A stretch of DNA of 64,000 nucleotides from Symbiodinium natans (taxonomy: Eukaryota > Sar > Dinophyceae > Suessiales > Symbiodiniaceae), in assembly GCA_905221605.1 (NCBI GenBank), contig CAJNDS010002188.1, positions 312,001 through 376,000 of the forward strand, read 5' to 3'. Below the pieces are notes generated by a model. The model was not told the DNA's origin and made no database searches. It saw nothing but the letters and a program-made list of their open reading frames with translations. The position numbers were made by a program, and so were the translations under genes. Below are positions 45,018-54,632 of the stretch, in pieces (within the stretch, counting starts at the first letter, position 1; every line of letters begins with the position of its first letter).

Positions 45018-45149
45018 TCAACGAAACAGGTCTGAGAGCAGGGCCCTCCCTGTAAGCCCATTCTCCTCAATGATGCTTTCCAGCTCCAGCATCTCCTTCT
45101 CTTCAGCAATGGTCATTGCCTTGAGCTCCTTGGGCGGACATGCTCTGAA
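45018..45149 (-). CDS. terminal exon of an unrecognised gene
   Basis: A 43-codon frame follows a TTCGCTGCAG acceptor at 45150 in phase 0 and ends at TGA (45018). It reads C-P-P-K-E-L-K-A-M-T-I-A-E-E-K-E-M-L-E-L and then E-S-I-I-E-E-N-G-L-T-G-R-A-L-L-S-D-L, a charged helix suited to a coiled coil. A telomere-like block starts two bases after the stop codon, so it would be in the 3' untranslated region. No upstream exon was found. Confidence 0.5.
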   Translation of the reverse strand, partial: FRACPPKELKAMTIAEEKEMLELESIIEENGLTGRALLSDLFR

Positions 45150-45313
45150 CTGCAGCGAAATCCATGGACCAGAGCCCCCAAAAACCACTCAAACTTGGGC
45201 CTACAAGCCCCTGCTGGCAGGGAACAATCGCAAAACCGCGGGCTTGGAGTTGCAAGGCGTCCTGTGGCATTTCAGACGGGTTTGAGAGGGTTCAAGACCA
45301 GCAGTAAGACCAA

Positions 45314-45554
45314 CCCTAAACCCTAAACCCCTAAACCCTAAACCCTAAACCCCAAACTCTAAACCCTAAACCCTAAACCCTGATCATCACAAACGTCGAA
45401 GGCTTCAGGGGCTTCGAGGCGCTTCCAGAAGGAAGTGGGCAACCCTAAACCCTCTTGAGCCCTAAACCCTCTTGAGCCCTAAACCCTTTGGAACCCTAAC
45501 CCTTTGAACCCTAACCCCTAAACCCTAAACCCTAAACCCTAAGCCCTAAACCCA
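45314..45554 (-). repeat. CCCTAAA blocks
   Basis: Units at 45314-45382 and, after a short interruption, at 45440-45554, with CCCTCTTGAG and CCCTTTGAA variants. Confidence 0.9.
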
Positions 45555-46623
45555 AGGGATTCGGTGGAGAGAAGGCTCCTGGAGCTCCCGCTGCAGTCGC
45601 AGGAGTCGATCCACGGCACCCTCTTGCTCCTCCGCTGCACGCAAGTCGAGGCAGGAACTCCGTGTTCGGGGGTCACCCTGCTTAAACCCTAAACCCTAAA
45701 CCCTAGAAGAGTCTTGAAAAAAGGGGGGCACCAGACTTGGGAGATCAAAGCACTGGAGGCCTCCTGGGTCCAGCCTTCGGTCCAGCCTTCCGAAGTGGCG
45801 TCGGGCTCGTCCTCCCGAAGGTGATGACTGGTGCACAGGCTCTTTGGCACTCGGAACTTTCTGAACTAAAAAAGAAAAAGAAAAAAAAGAAGGGGAGGGG
45901 GGGGGACTCCATATACGATCCCGGTTCTCGGTTCGCCAGCCCCCCCCCCCCCCCCCCACCCAAAGGCCCCCTAAGCCCTAAACCCTAAACCCGTCACCCT
46001 AAATCAGGACCCCCAAATAAGGTACCCCCTAATTTCGGAAGCCCCCCAAAAAAGGTTGTCTTAAAACAACCCCCTAATTTCGGAAGCCCCCAAAAAAGCC
46101 GGGGCCTTCTTCTGCGTCCAGCCCCGCACGCAGAGGGAGCTCAGGCGCCTCGCTTTCTGCACGTCTTTGGCGTCAAGGTCCTGCACACCAACCCCTCCAA
46201 GAACCTGAACCTACAAAGGGTTTAGGGTTTAGGGTTTAGGATTTAGGGTTTAGGGTTTAGGGTTTAGGGTTAGGGTGTCCAACCAGGAAATCAAGCAATC
46301 CAGGGCTTGGTTCAGGCCTTACAAAAACACAAGAAGCCCATATCAAATTCTCTTCATATGTCCAGTCTATCTCTAGGTGAAACAAATGAGTGACTTCGTG
46401 TATGGAATGAACGCAGTAAATTAATGCGTTACACACTCAATAATTAGCCGGTGTGTGTGTGTGTGTACTTCATGGGCGTGCTCACTGTCTTTATCTACTT
46501 GGGCGGAACCTGGGCCTTTACCATACAGTCGCCAGAAAAGAGACACCAAAAAAAAATCATGAAAAGGTTGCCGGGCAGTCTGTACCCTAAACCCTTAAAC
46601 TCCCTTGACACTAAGGGTCTGTC
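45555..46623. other. no firm gene
   Basis: Minor CCCTAAA units (45683, 45972) and a TTTAGGG block (46217-46277). The gap at 45996-46216 contains a minus-strand frame after GTGTGCAG (D-L-D-A-K-D-V-Q-K-A-R-R-L-S-S-L-C-V-R) that may be an exon. A 17-bp or so C run lies at 45941. Confidence 0.45.
46217..46277 (+). repeat. TTTAGGG block
   Basis: About eight units with one ATTTAGG variant. Confidence 0.95.
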
Positions 46624-46767
46624 CTGCAGTCCCATCCTCTTCATGCTGTTCGAAGGCGAAGGTAGCTCATCTTTTGCTGGCTCCCTCTTGGCCTCGAAGC
46701 CCTCGATCGTCAGCAGGTGCAGGTCGTCAGAGACATTCATGCCCCCATTCACTCTCCGTTTTGACTG
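46624..46767 (-). CDS. candidate internal exon
   Basis: A 144-bp segment, exactly 48 codons, starts after a TTGAAAAG acceptor and ends at CTGCAG before GACAGA, which would be a GA donor. It reads N-G-G-M-N-V-S-D-D-L-H-L-L-T-I-E-G-F-E-A and ends with a serine/proline-rich part. It is probably part of the same minus-strand gene as the exons at 47.2 and 47.9 kb, but no homology links them. Confidence 0.4.
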
Positions 46768-47177
46768 CTTTTCAAGAAAGAAGGAGGAATGGAAAGACTT
46801 CACCTGGGTTGCTGTTGAGGTACTTCATGATTAAATACATATGTGTAAGCAAACTGTGCCACGACTTGGCGTGCGCCATTGCGCCGTTGGCGCGCGCTCT
46901 AGGACGCATACACAAAGGTACACCGACCTGCGCAGTTGCCTTGCTGCTTACCAGATCATGCAATGTCATACAAGATAGCATAATGATACAAAATAATACT
47001 CTTGTATGCATATGTATATATATATATATATGTGTGGGTGTGTGTGTGTGTGTGCGTTTATTCATTTATTTATTTGATTTTTATTTGTTTATCCATTGAT
47101 ATGTATATTTCTCTATACGTATGTATATATGCTTTGATGTGTACGTATATGTCCGTTCTATCTATTTACCTATGTAT

Positions 47178-47519
47178 TTATGTCTTGTTGAAGTTGAAGC
47201 TTGCTGAGCAGCACCGAGTCACCTTAGGCGAGCGCTTCGTCTTGGCATAGGGTGACAGGGGGGAGTCCGGAGCGGCCTCCTCGTCGTCGTCAGCGCTAGT
47301 CAGGGTGGTGCCCACGCGTGCCCGCTGCGACGGGAACAGCGGGGGCACTGCGGGCACCCTCCTAGACAGGCTCTCGGGCAGGAATCGGAACTCTGCCCGC
47401 CTTGGCGAGAAGTTCCTTCGGCTCCCTTGGCCCGAGCCCTCGGAGGAAAAGACCAGCTCGTCCAGAGAAGTGGGAGGTTGCAGCGCGGGCCGGCCCGTGG
47501 ATGCCAACACACGCCTGTC
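47178..47519 (-). CDS. candidate terminal exon, disordered Ser/Arg/Pro-rich
   Basis: The minus-strand frame follows a GGACCAG acceptor at 47520 and ends at a stop at 47178. It reads D-Q-D-R-R-V-L-A-S-T-G-R-P-A-L, then a long low-complexity region with S-S-E-G-S-G-Q-G-S-R-R-N-F and an acidic patch D-D-D-E-E. Low-complexity, charged and proline-rich content suits a regulatory tail with phosphorylation sites (inference). Confidence 0.4.
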   Translation of the reverse strand, partial: DRRVLASTGRPALQPPTSLDELVFSSEGSGQGSRRNFSPRRAEFRFLPESLSRRVPAVPPLFPSQRARVGTTLTSADDDEEAAPDSPLSPYAKTKRSPKVTRCCSASFNFNKT

Positions 47520-47889
47520 CTGGTCCAACACTATTTTTTGATTTGAGGCTATAGTTCATGATTGCAAATCATGCATGTCCCACCCAAGCCTTGAACTCGG
47601 ATGAGACACGACGCGGCAACTTATTTTTGCCTCCTACAATGTACTTGGCGAATGCCAGGCCTCACGGTTCGAGGGGCTCATGCCAGAGCCGGAGCTTTCG
47701 GAGAGGACGTCGTTCAAGCTGCGCTGGCGAATTTCCGCGGACCTAGCTTGGAGGTGCAAAATGGCGTCTTTTGTTAGTGGCCTATTCCTCTCACACAGCC
47801 GGCACGTATGTCATGCTGCAGAAGGCCAAAAGAACAAAGAACAATCACCCCGGCACATCACTTTTTCTCTTTCAGGTGTTCATGTCCGA

Positions 47890-48080
47890 AAAGCTTTTCA
47901 TTGCCGTTGGTATCCGTTGCCAGAATGGGTTGTAAAAACGGCCCAGTAGTTTGCCCACAGCTTCCGCATGGTTTGTGGAAGCTCCGCTTCTGAGAAAGGC
48001 TACAGCAGGGCGTTTGTCATGTGACTTGCCGCCCAGTGTTTGCGACCATGCCGCCTCGAGTTCCTCTACTGGGGCAATTT
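47890..48080 (-). CDS. candidate exon, unrecognised
   Basis: The minus-strand frame reads E-I-A-P-V-E-E-L-E-A-A-W-S-Q-T-L then A-E-A-V-G-K-L-L-G-R-F-Y-N-P-F-W. It starts after a CTCACAAG acceptor-like site. A 20-bp C run lies just upstream (48120). The splice ends are not proven. Confidence 0.35.
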
Positions 48081-49597
48081 CTTGTGAGCAGTCTGTAGCT
48101 GAATGATAGCGAGTCTCCACCCCCCCCCCCCCCCCCCCCCATATAACAACTAAACCCAGAAACGAGAATCCGAAACCTTTTGCTCCCACAAACTGCTCTG
48201 CTCTGCTATGCGGCTCGAAGCCGTCTGTGCGCATGCCTCGCTTGGGCCGTCCACTGGGAGCCCGGCCTGTCGGGCGGGACAAAGGGGGGGTTTGGGGGTT
48301 CCGGGTTTCTACGGTTTAGGATGGTTTAGGGATTTTTAGAAGGGTTGCGGGATTTGGGCCACCCGCACTGCGCACTCCTCCAGGGCGCCCACTGCGAAGG
48401 CACTAGCCGAGGCGTTTCACTGATGGCATGACACATCCACAGGCTCGCGACATTCAGAAAACATCAGAACAGCACCCACCCATGGGAAAGGGTCTGCTCT
48501 GACCGACGCTCTCCGAGCAGCCCGGCTTCAAACCCACAATCAGGTTGCGAACAACCCACGTCCAAGCAAAAACTCAATCCAGCGCCTGAGATGCTGTACT
48601 TTCTGCATCCAACTCACTTCTTGCCACCCGGCAATCATCCAACTTATGGGGCTTGGGCTTGTCTTGGGGATCACAGATCACAGGCACTACATCGGATCTG
48701 TCTCTTGCGCGATTGCGCACTAAGGCACCCCGGCACTAGCACCAGCCTTCTGGTTCAGCACTAGGCAGAAGCCTTAGTGCAGACCATGCTGAGGGTTTAG
48801 GGCTTAGGGTTTAGGGTTTAAGGTTTAGGGTTTAGGGTCTAGGGTTTAGGGTTTAGGACCGGCGCGGCTGCACCAGAGTTGTCACTCAATGGAGCCAAGC
48901 GCTGCCGCCTTGTTGGGTTGGAACAGGAGTGCCCCCAATTGGAAATGGCCGAGTGGCAAAGAGAAAGCAGCATCGCTCAAGGTCTTCCCAGGGCGTTCCA
49001 TGATGTGTCCTTCGGTGCTCCAGGCAATATCCCACTGAAGCCTCCACGACTCTATGACCCTTGCGCTCTGGCGTCCTGGGAGCTAGAAGCCAGGTGTTGC
49101 CCTGTCTGCCAGCACCCGTGAGATCAGCCATCCACTCATGGCGCAAAGCGCGTTAACTTGGAAAGTTTGCTGTTTGTGGAGTTGACTGCCTCCTTTGCCC
49201 TGCAGAAACAAACTCAACCCTACTGGTTGGGCCGCTCGTCTACGCCTTTGGCGGAGCACGAGACTGCCACGGCTGCGGACATGCTTGGGTGCATCTCACG
49301 TTGCGGGAAGAGCCGGCATGACTCTCCGTCTCCTGAACCTCTTGGTTTATGCACACCACTTTGGGTTGCCACTTACCACAAGTTGGGCGCAACAAGCTGA
49401 TGGGCTCTGTAGGGGTACTGGGTCTCGCATCACCCTGGCAACCTGCAGTCGGCCCCGCATGACGCCCTTCAACCCTCAGCAGCCTCTCATCCCTAATTTT
49501 ACCGACAAGGCGACTCCAGGATGGTGCTACAAACAAACCCTGAACCTTATGAACACCTTAAAGTCTCATCCCCCTTGTTTCTCCCCTTGAAAAACAC
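48081..49597. other. no gene recognised
   Basis: A TTTAGGG block lies at 48791-48860. Open frames on both strands at 48879-49590 have no motifs. Confidence 0.4.
48791..48860 (+). repeat. TTTAGGG block
   Basis: About ten units with CTTAGGG, TTTAAGG and TCTAGGG variants. Confidence 0.95.
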
Positions 49598-49852
49598 CTA
49601 CAGTTTCGGATCATCGGCCCGAAACCCCAAACCGAGGACCTCCGTAGCTGATGCCCGAGGTGGGAGCCGCGAAGGCCGCCACGGCCCGCTCAGCGTCACC
49701 TCGTCTTCCGCCTGCACATCCTTATGGGGCTTGGGCCCTATAGGCTTGGCGAGTTTTTGTTGTCTCTTTTGGGAAACTGCTGTTTCTGGGCTTTGGGGCT
49801 TCGACTTTACTTCGGGCCTGGGCTCTGGGGATGCAGACGCTTCAGGGTTCAC
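49598..49852 (-). CDS. candidate exon, Pro/Lys/Glu-rich
   Basis: The minus-strand frame reads N-P-E-A-S-A-S-P-E-P-R-P-E-V-K-S-K and continues with lysine- and glutamine-rich sequence up to a GAG/GTCCTC donor-like site near 49645. The composition suits a disordered linker. Low support. Confidence 0.25.
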   Translation of the reverse strand: MNPEASASPEPRPEVKSKPQSPETAVSQKRQQKLAKPIGPKPHKDVQAEDEVTLSGPWRPSRLPPRASATEVLGLGFRADDPKL

Positions 49853-50544
49853 AGCGTGTCTTTGCTGGCAGTAGGGCTCGTAGCTTCCTGTGGCTTCTGC
49901 GTGCCGATGCGTAAAGCTTCAGGCCGTAGGGCTCCTTTGGTTGCTTGCACGGCAGTCGATTCAGGCCCTCAGCGAAACTCATAACGCCCTAAGGCGTTGT
50001 GCCATTCCTTCCTCCGTTCCTGTAGAACCCCCTAGCCCGCCCTTCATGAAAGCTGGCCTGCCCAGGGACATCCTTGCCTTCCAGCTCAAACGGAGGAAGG
50101 CCTCATCAGGGGAGGCTCACCCGTTTGCATCACTGGAAAGGTCGAGGGCATCTGACGGCTCTACCGGGTAGGGGTATTGTTGCATGCTTAAGTTCATGCA
50201 CTCTTCTTGCGCAACACTGCCGTGCTTTCGCAGTGGGCTGCCATACTGTCGCAATCTATGCACCTCGTGCATGCATGTGCGAGCGTATGCATAAAGAAAC
50301 GTGCACTTTGCTGACTCATGAGGCGCCCTGTCATGACCGCCAGGCCCACGGCCAGGGGATGCTGACATGGGCGAGGCGGGAATGTGGTCCAGGCTTGCTT
50401 GAGAGCAAGGCCTGGGAAGGTCATGCATGGTGGTGCGTTCACAACTTTTAGGAACATGAAGGCTTGCAGCACGTGAGACATGGCAGACGATCGAGGTATC
50501 TTAAGTGCTGTTTCTGGCCAGCTGCATCACTTGAGGGCCTAAAC

Positions 50545-50755
50545 TTGAGGGGTTTCGCACAGCGATTCGCCCCCCAATGGCTGCTCGCTCGATCGCTCCT
50601 TCTACCCGCAACGTCCATTCTCCGGCATGTGCTTGCCTGGAGTCCCTGATCATTCTCACTTGGAGATGCTCACCCGCGGACAAGGTTCCAGAGGGTTCAG
50701 GGTCGGCTCTGAGGAATCTTTGCTTCCAATCTGTGGCAGCAACTGCAGGACCACA
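50545..50755 (-). CDS. candidate exon, unrecognised
   Basis: The minus-strand frame reads L-S-A-G-E-H-L-Q-V-R-M-I-R-D-S-R-Q-A-H and then G-E-W-T-L-R-V-E-G-A-I-E-R-A. Alternating strand-like segments suggest a folded beta domain, but no family is recognised and the splice sites were not fixed. Confidence 0.3.
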
Positions 50756-50969
50756 GGATATAATCATAGATCATAATGAATAGCGCTTCCTCTGACCGCA
50801 AGGGCAGGCGAAGGCTCACCCGTCCAGTGGAAACCAACTGTTGCGATGAGGCCGTCCGTCACTGGATAGTGAGGCCACTAGCTCCGACCCCGCCCAGCAG
50901 CTGCCCTTAATTGCTTGAGTTTGGGGTGCAAGACATCAGACATGACGCAAGATGGCGCAAGCACATCAC

Positions 50970-51036
50970 CCTAAACCCTAAAATCCTTAAACCCTGAACC
51001 CTTTTCACTGAACCCTAAGCCCTAAAACCAAAACCC
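50970..51036 (-). repeat. degenerate CCCTAAA block
   Basis: A few CCCTAAA units with CCTTAAACCC and CCCTGAACCC variants, just downstream of the small two-exon candidate. Confidence 0.8.
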
Positions 51037-51039
51037 CTA

Positions 51040-51403
51040 GACTCAGATGGCTTTCGCTCAGCAACTGGTTGTGCAGCTGAGCCCTCGTGCGACGCGGACA
51101 CGGGCGAGGGAGGCCCAGATCCTGCGCGCGCCTGTCGAAACTGTATACGTTGCAGCTTGGGGAATGCAGCATGCATTTTCAATCTGAAGTCCGTGGAATG
51201 CTTGCCATTAATCTGAGGCTGCCTTCGGTGAGGATGAGGCGGCGGGAGACCTTCATCACCCGATCTAGCTCGCACTGCCGGCCCTCCCTCCCAACAAGAG
51301 CAGCATACAAGGCTAGGTCGAAGTTACTCGAAGCTCCTGAGAAGCTTCGGTCCAGGCGTTGTAGCCAAGCTCGCAGACTTGCTTCTTGCCTGCTTCTTGG
51401 CAT
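51040..51403 (-). CDS. small two-exon candidate gene
   Basis: From ATG at 51403 the frame reads S-R-Q-E-A-S-L-R-A-W-L-Q-R-L-D-R-S-F-S-G and later L-A-L-Y-A-A-L-V-G-R-E-G-R-Q-C-E. At about 51235 there is a GAAG/GCAGCC site suited to a GC donor. A second exon would follow a CCCCAAG acceptor near 51160 (L-Q-R-I-Q-F-R-Q-A-R-A-G). It lies about 200 bp downstream of the symporter on the same strand. No family is recognised. Confidence 0.4.
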
Positions 51404-51612
51404 GGCCTCAATTCAAGCCACGCGAAACAAATGGATCAAATGGTGAAGCTGAGCTTGACAGGATGTGTGCTCCAACTTCTGCATGTGGCACTCAGATGGT
51501 GTTCCACTATCTGCGGGGCTTCTCTCCATCTCACCATTCGGTGCTGGGATAGAAAGCATATCCTGATGAATCCGAATTTGTCCTTCTAAAACATGCTCTA
51601 GACTCAAGACCA

Positions 51613-53796
51613 CTAGCACTTCGTGGCTAGATCTTGCGGCAGCCCCACAACACTTTGCATGGCGTCGCGGGAAGGCTGGGGGGAGTGCTGCGAAGCTTCC
51701 TTTGTAGGCGGTGGCTTCCACAAGGTCACAGCCAGCATCCCAACTGCAAAGACCGCCAGGAAAGCTCCAAGCTGAATGCAGCCCCAGCGAGGGAAGCCCA
51801 GCAGCATCGGCTCCCGGACACCAGGAGTGCTGTACCAGGGAGCCGACACCAAGGCCAAACCCAGCATGAGAGCAATCAAGGCTAAACTGGGTTCTCTCGA
51901 GGAAGCCATGATGTCACCGATCGCCTCGACATTCAACAGCTTGCCCTGACCGTCCGGTGGCAGCAGCGCATGGGCGAATCCCACCGTGAGAAAGTTCAGG
52001 AGAGCGGAGAGGCTGATGTCTGGCACATAATCTCCCAACGCATCCCCACAGAGCACAAGAATCAGCAGCGACAGGAGGCCCACTACGATCCCCAAAGTGA
52101 TAGCTCGCTCTGACACTCGCGTGTAGAGCCCCATGCCAAAAGCAGGCAGCAGCTGCATCATCATCCCCCCGTTAAAGCTCTTGATGGCGCCCATTTGTGC
52201 AGTGCTCAAGTAATTGCCCAGAAGGAAGGAAACCGTGCACGCACAAAGCGACGTGAGCGTGCCGGCTCTGACGATGCTGCGGCTTGACAGAGAGGGGAGC
52301 AAGGTTCTCGCGAGAATGTCGTTGGAGATGACACTTGACACCCCCATGAGCGCAGAGTCTGCAGTCGACATGATAGCCGCAAGCGCACAGCAGGTCATCA
52401 CAGACACAAAGACATACTGGAGGACCCCGACCAACTTGAGTTGGGCCATCACGCCAGAGAAAGCCGTCGTGGTTTGGTCGATGGGCGGCCAGGCTGGGTT
52501 GTTGGCAGCCTTCACAAGCCCCATCACAATGCCAGGCGGCTGTGCAATGAAAGGCGCAACCAACATGGCCCCAATCACGACACGCAAATCGGTGTCCGCC
52601 TTGGCCAGGTATGCTCGCTGGAGCATGTGAGGAGTGACTGGCGCTGCCAACCTCACTTTTTCTTTTTTCCCACACTCGAGGAATGATCGCTCTCCTCCTA
52701 CCCTAGTAAACGGGTCAAGAAACCCAGTGGTGATCACAAGAGAAATAAATCTAAGTCTATTCTGTCTATTCTTGCCATTGCATTGATTGAGCGGCATGTT
52801 GAAAAGGAAGAAGAGGATGTCACAGAAATCAGACCTGCTTGGGAACGCGTAGAAGTCGGGACGCACAGCAGCAAGGCAGCCGGATGGTAGACAGTCACTC
52901 CCGACGCAGTAATCAGGCGCCGACCGGGGACTTGTTGTGTTGGTGGACACGTAGACAAGGTACGCGCAGTCTTTGGGTGCCATCTCTGGCAGGAAGCCAT
53001 ACTCAACCCCAAGGGCAAAAGGCGTGATCATGAAGGAGACCAGCATCACCAGGCACTGCGCGACATCCGTGAAGACAACGCTATTCATTCCACCCAGCAT
53101 TTCCAGCGTGATGATGATGGCGCAGAAGATCAGCATGCTCGGTGTCTTGGGTATGGCTTGGAGCGTCATGCCCTCGACCATGGCCGCAAAGGAAACCATC
53201 TGCACCGAAATGTACAGCAGCATCGGAACGACACCGCAGGCTGCACAGAGCAGCCTCAGGCGATTGGTGCCAAAACGATCGGAGATGAAGTCGAAGGGGC
53301 TTGTGTAGCTCCGCTCCATGGATAGACGTCGGAGCCTGGGGTAGAGGAGCAGCTTTCCCGCCACGATGACTAAGGTAGCACCGATCCATCTCAAGGAGAC
53401 GAAGCCCCTGTTGAAGGCTTCCTCTGGGATTCCCGTGACAGTGTACCCAGAGTAAATGGTGGAGAAGGTGGTGAGCAGCAAAGAGAACTTGCCAAAGGAG
53501 CCGCTGAAGTGCGCCTTCACCTGACCGACCACTGCGGCCTGCTTCTGCTTCCTTCTGTGCGCCAGCTTGGCGATCACCTGTCACTGGCTTGCTATGGGAG
53601 GACAATGCACCACTTCTTTATAGCGCGGCAAGTTTTGGCTGAGTTTTTAGGGGAAACAAGAAGAGCTTCCATGCATCTGCACTTCACAAGCAGGTCTGGC
53701 ATGCACCCAGGCTGCGATCAGCAGGGCAAGGTACATGCCAACGACAACGTACAGCACCACATTTCCTTCTTGCGATTCCTCCGCTGCGTGTGCCAT
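51613..53796 (-). CDS. sodium:solute symporter (SSS family), three exons
   Basis: SSS proteins couple sodium flow to uptake of solutes such as sugars, proline or urea across a membrane. Exon 1 (53707-53796) gives the start M-A-H-A-A-E-E and the first helix, Y-V-V-V-G-M-Y-L-A-L-L-I-A-A-W. Exon 2 (52776-53577) has F-S-T-I-Y-S-G-Y-T-V-T-G and four or five helices. Exon 3 (51613-52643) carries P-V-T-P-H-M-L-Q-R and the family signature region A-I-M-S-T-A-D-S-A-L-M-G-V-S (about residues 385-400). The spliced product is 640 residues, within the family's range. Intron 1 (53578-53706) is GT-AG in phase 0. Intron 2 (52644-52775, 132 bp) is GC-AG in phase 1, and happens to be an in-frame open stretch whose translation has no family counterpart. 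Twelve or more hydrophobic segments are visible. The substrate cannot be told. Confidence 0.85.
52644..52775 (-). other. in-frame GC-AG intron of the symporter
   Basis: It begins GCAAGAATAGACAG after CAATG and ends GTTGGCAG. Removing it joins L-N-Q-C-N to A-P-V-T-P-H-M, as expected where the family has a continuous loop and helix. Its length is a multiple of three and it has no stop, so unspliced RNA would still be read through. Confidence 0.65.
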
Positions 53797-54632
53797 CGTA
53801 TGTGGCGCGGTCGCAAGGAGATCGCTCACTTCTATAGTAAGCGCAAATCGGTGAGCCGAGAGTTGCACAGTCGCCTTTCAGTTGCTGAGACGCAGCTTTG
53901 CCCCATTGTTCCGCCCGCTATCCCTGCAGCAGTTCAGCACTTGCCCTAGTACACCGAGCACGGGCTCCGCTTTGGCCAAATGCCATGATACCATGTACCG
54001 TGCCAATACCTACAAATCGTAAAATGTCGTGTCCCAAACTCAGCGCAGAACAGCATCGGGTCGGGTCGTTACGGGCCTAGTTCATTGAACTAAGTTGTTG
54101 GCAAGGGCGGGGCTTACTTACTTCGAGCCTGAGAGTTCAGCCCTGAATCCCACACGCAACACCCTCAAAAAGCTGCAGGACTTCGTCGAACCTTAAGCCC
54201 AAAAAAGGCAAAAGGCATTAAAAGAGCGGACCTTACTCATAGGAAGAGGCCTGTTCGGCATTGGTGTGGGAAGAGCCGACTGCATGAACCCACTTCCCTC
54301 CTTCACAACACGGCCCGGGTTTAGGGTTTTTTTTTTGAAATGCAATGACTCCCTTTAGGGTTTAGGGTTTAGGGTTTAGGGTTTAGGGCTTCCTTGACAA
54401 CACTGAAGGTCAGGTCATCTGCTTACTTTCCGCTGATAGGTGGCTTAAGCCACTATAGTCACTAATTCCAGTCTCGGGTGACCTCGAGTGACCTGGGTGT
54501 GACTGTGTGGAGATTTATCCGGCAAAATTTCTGAAAGTGGCAGGGCTTGCTAGCATACTTGTGGCCGTGAGGTGGGGTGCACCCGAAGGGTTCAGGGTTT
54601 AGGGGAAGCCCCAGAACCCTAGGGTTTTTTAC
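53797..54632. other. intergenic, no gene seen
   Basis: This is the presumed 5' flank of the symporter and 3' flank of the glycoside hydrolase. TTTAGGG units lie at 54356-54390 and 54592-54604. No TATA box, spliced-leader acceptor or terminator can be fixed by eye. Confidence 0.4.
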
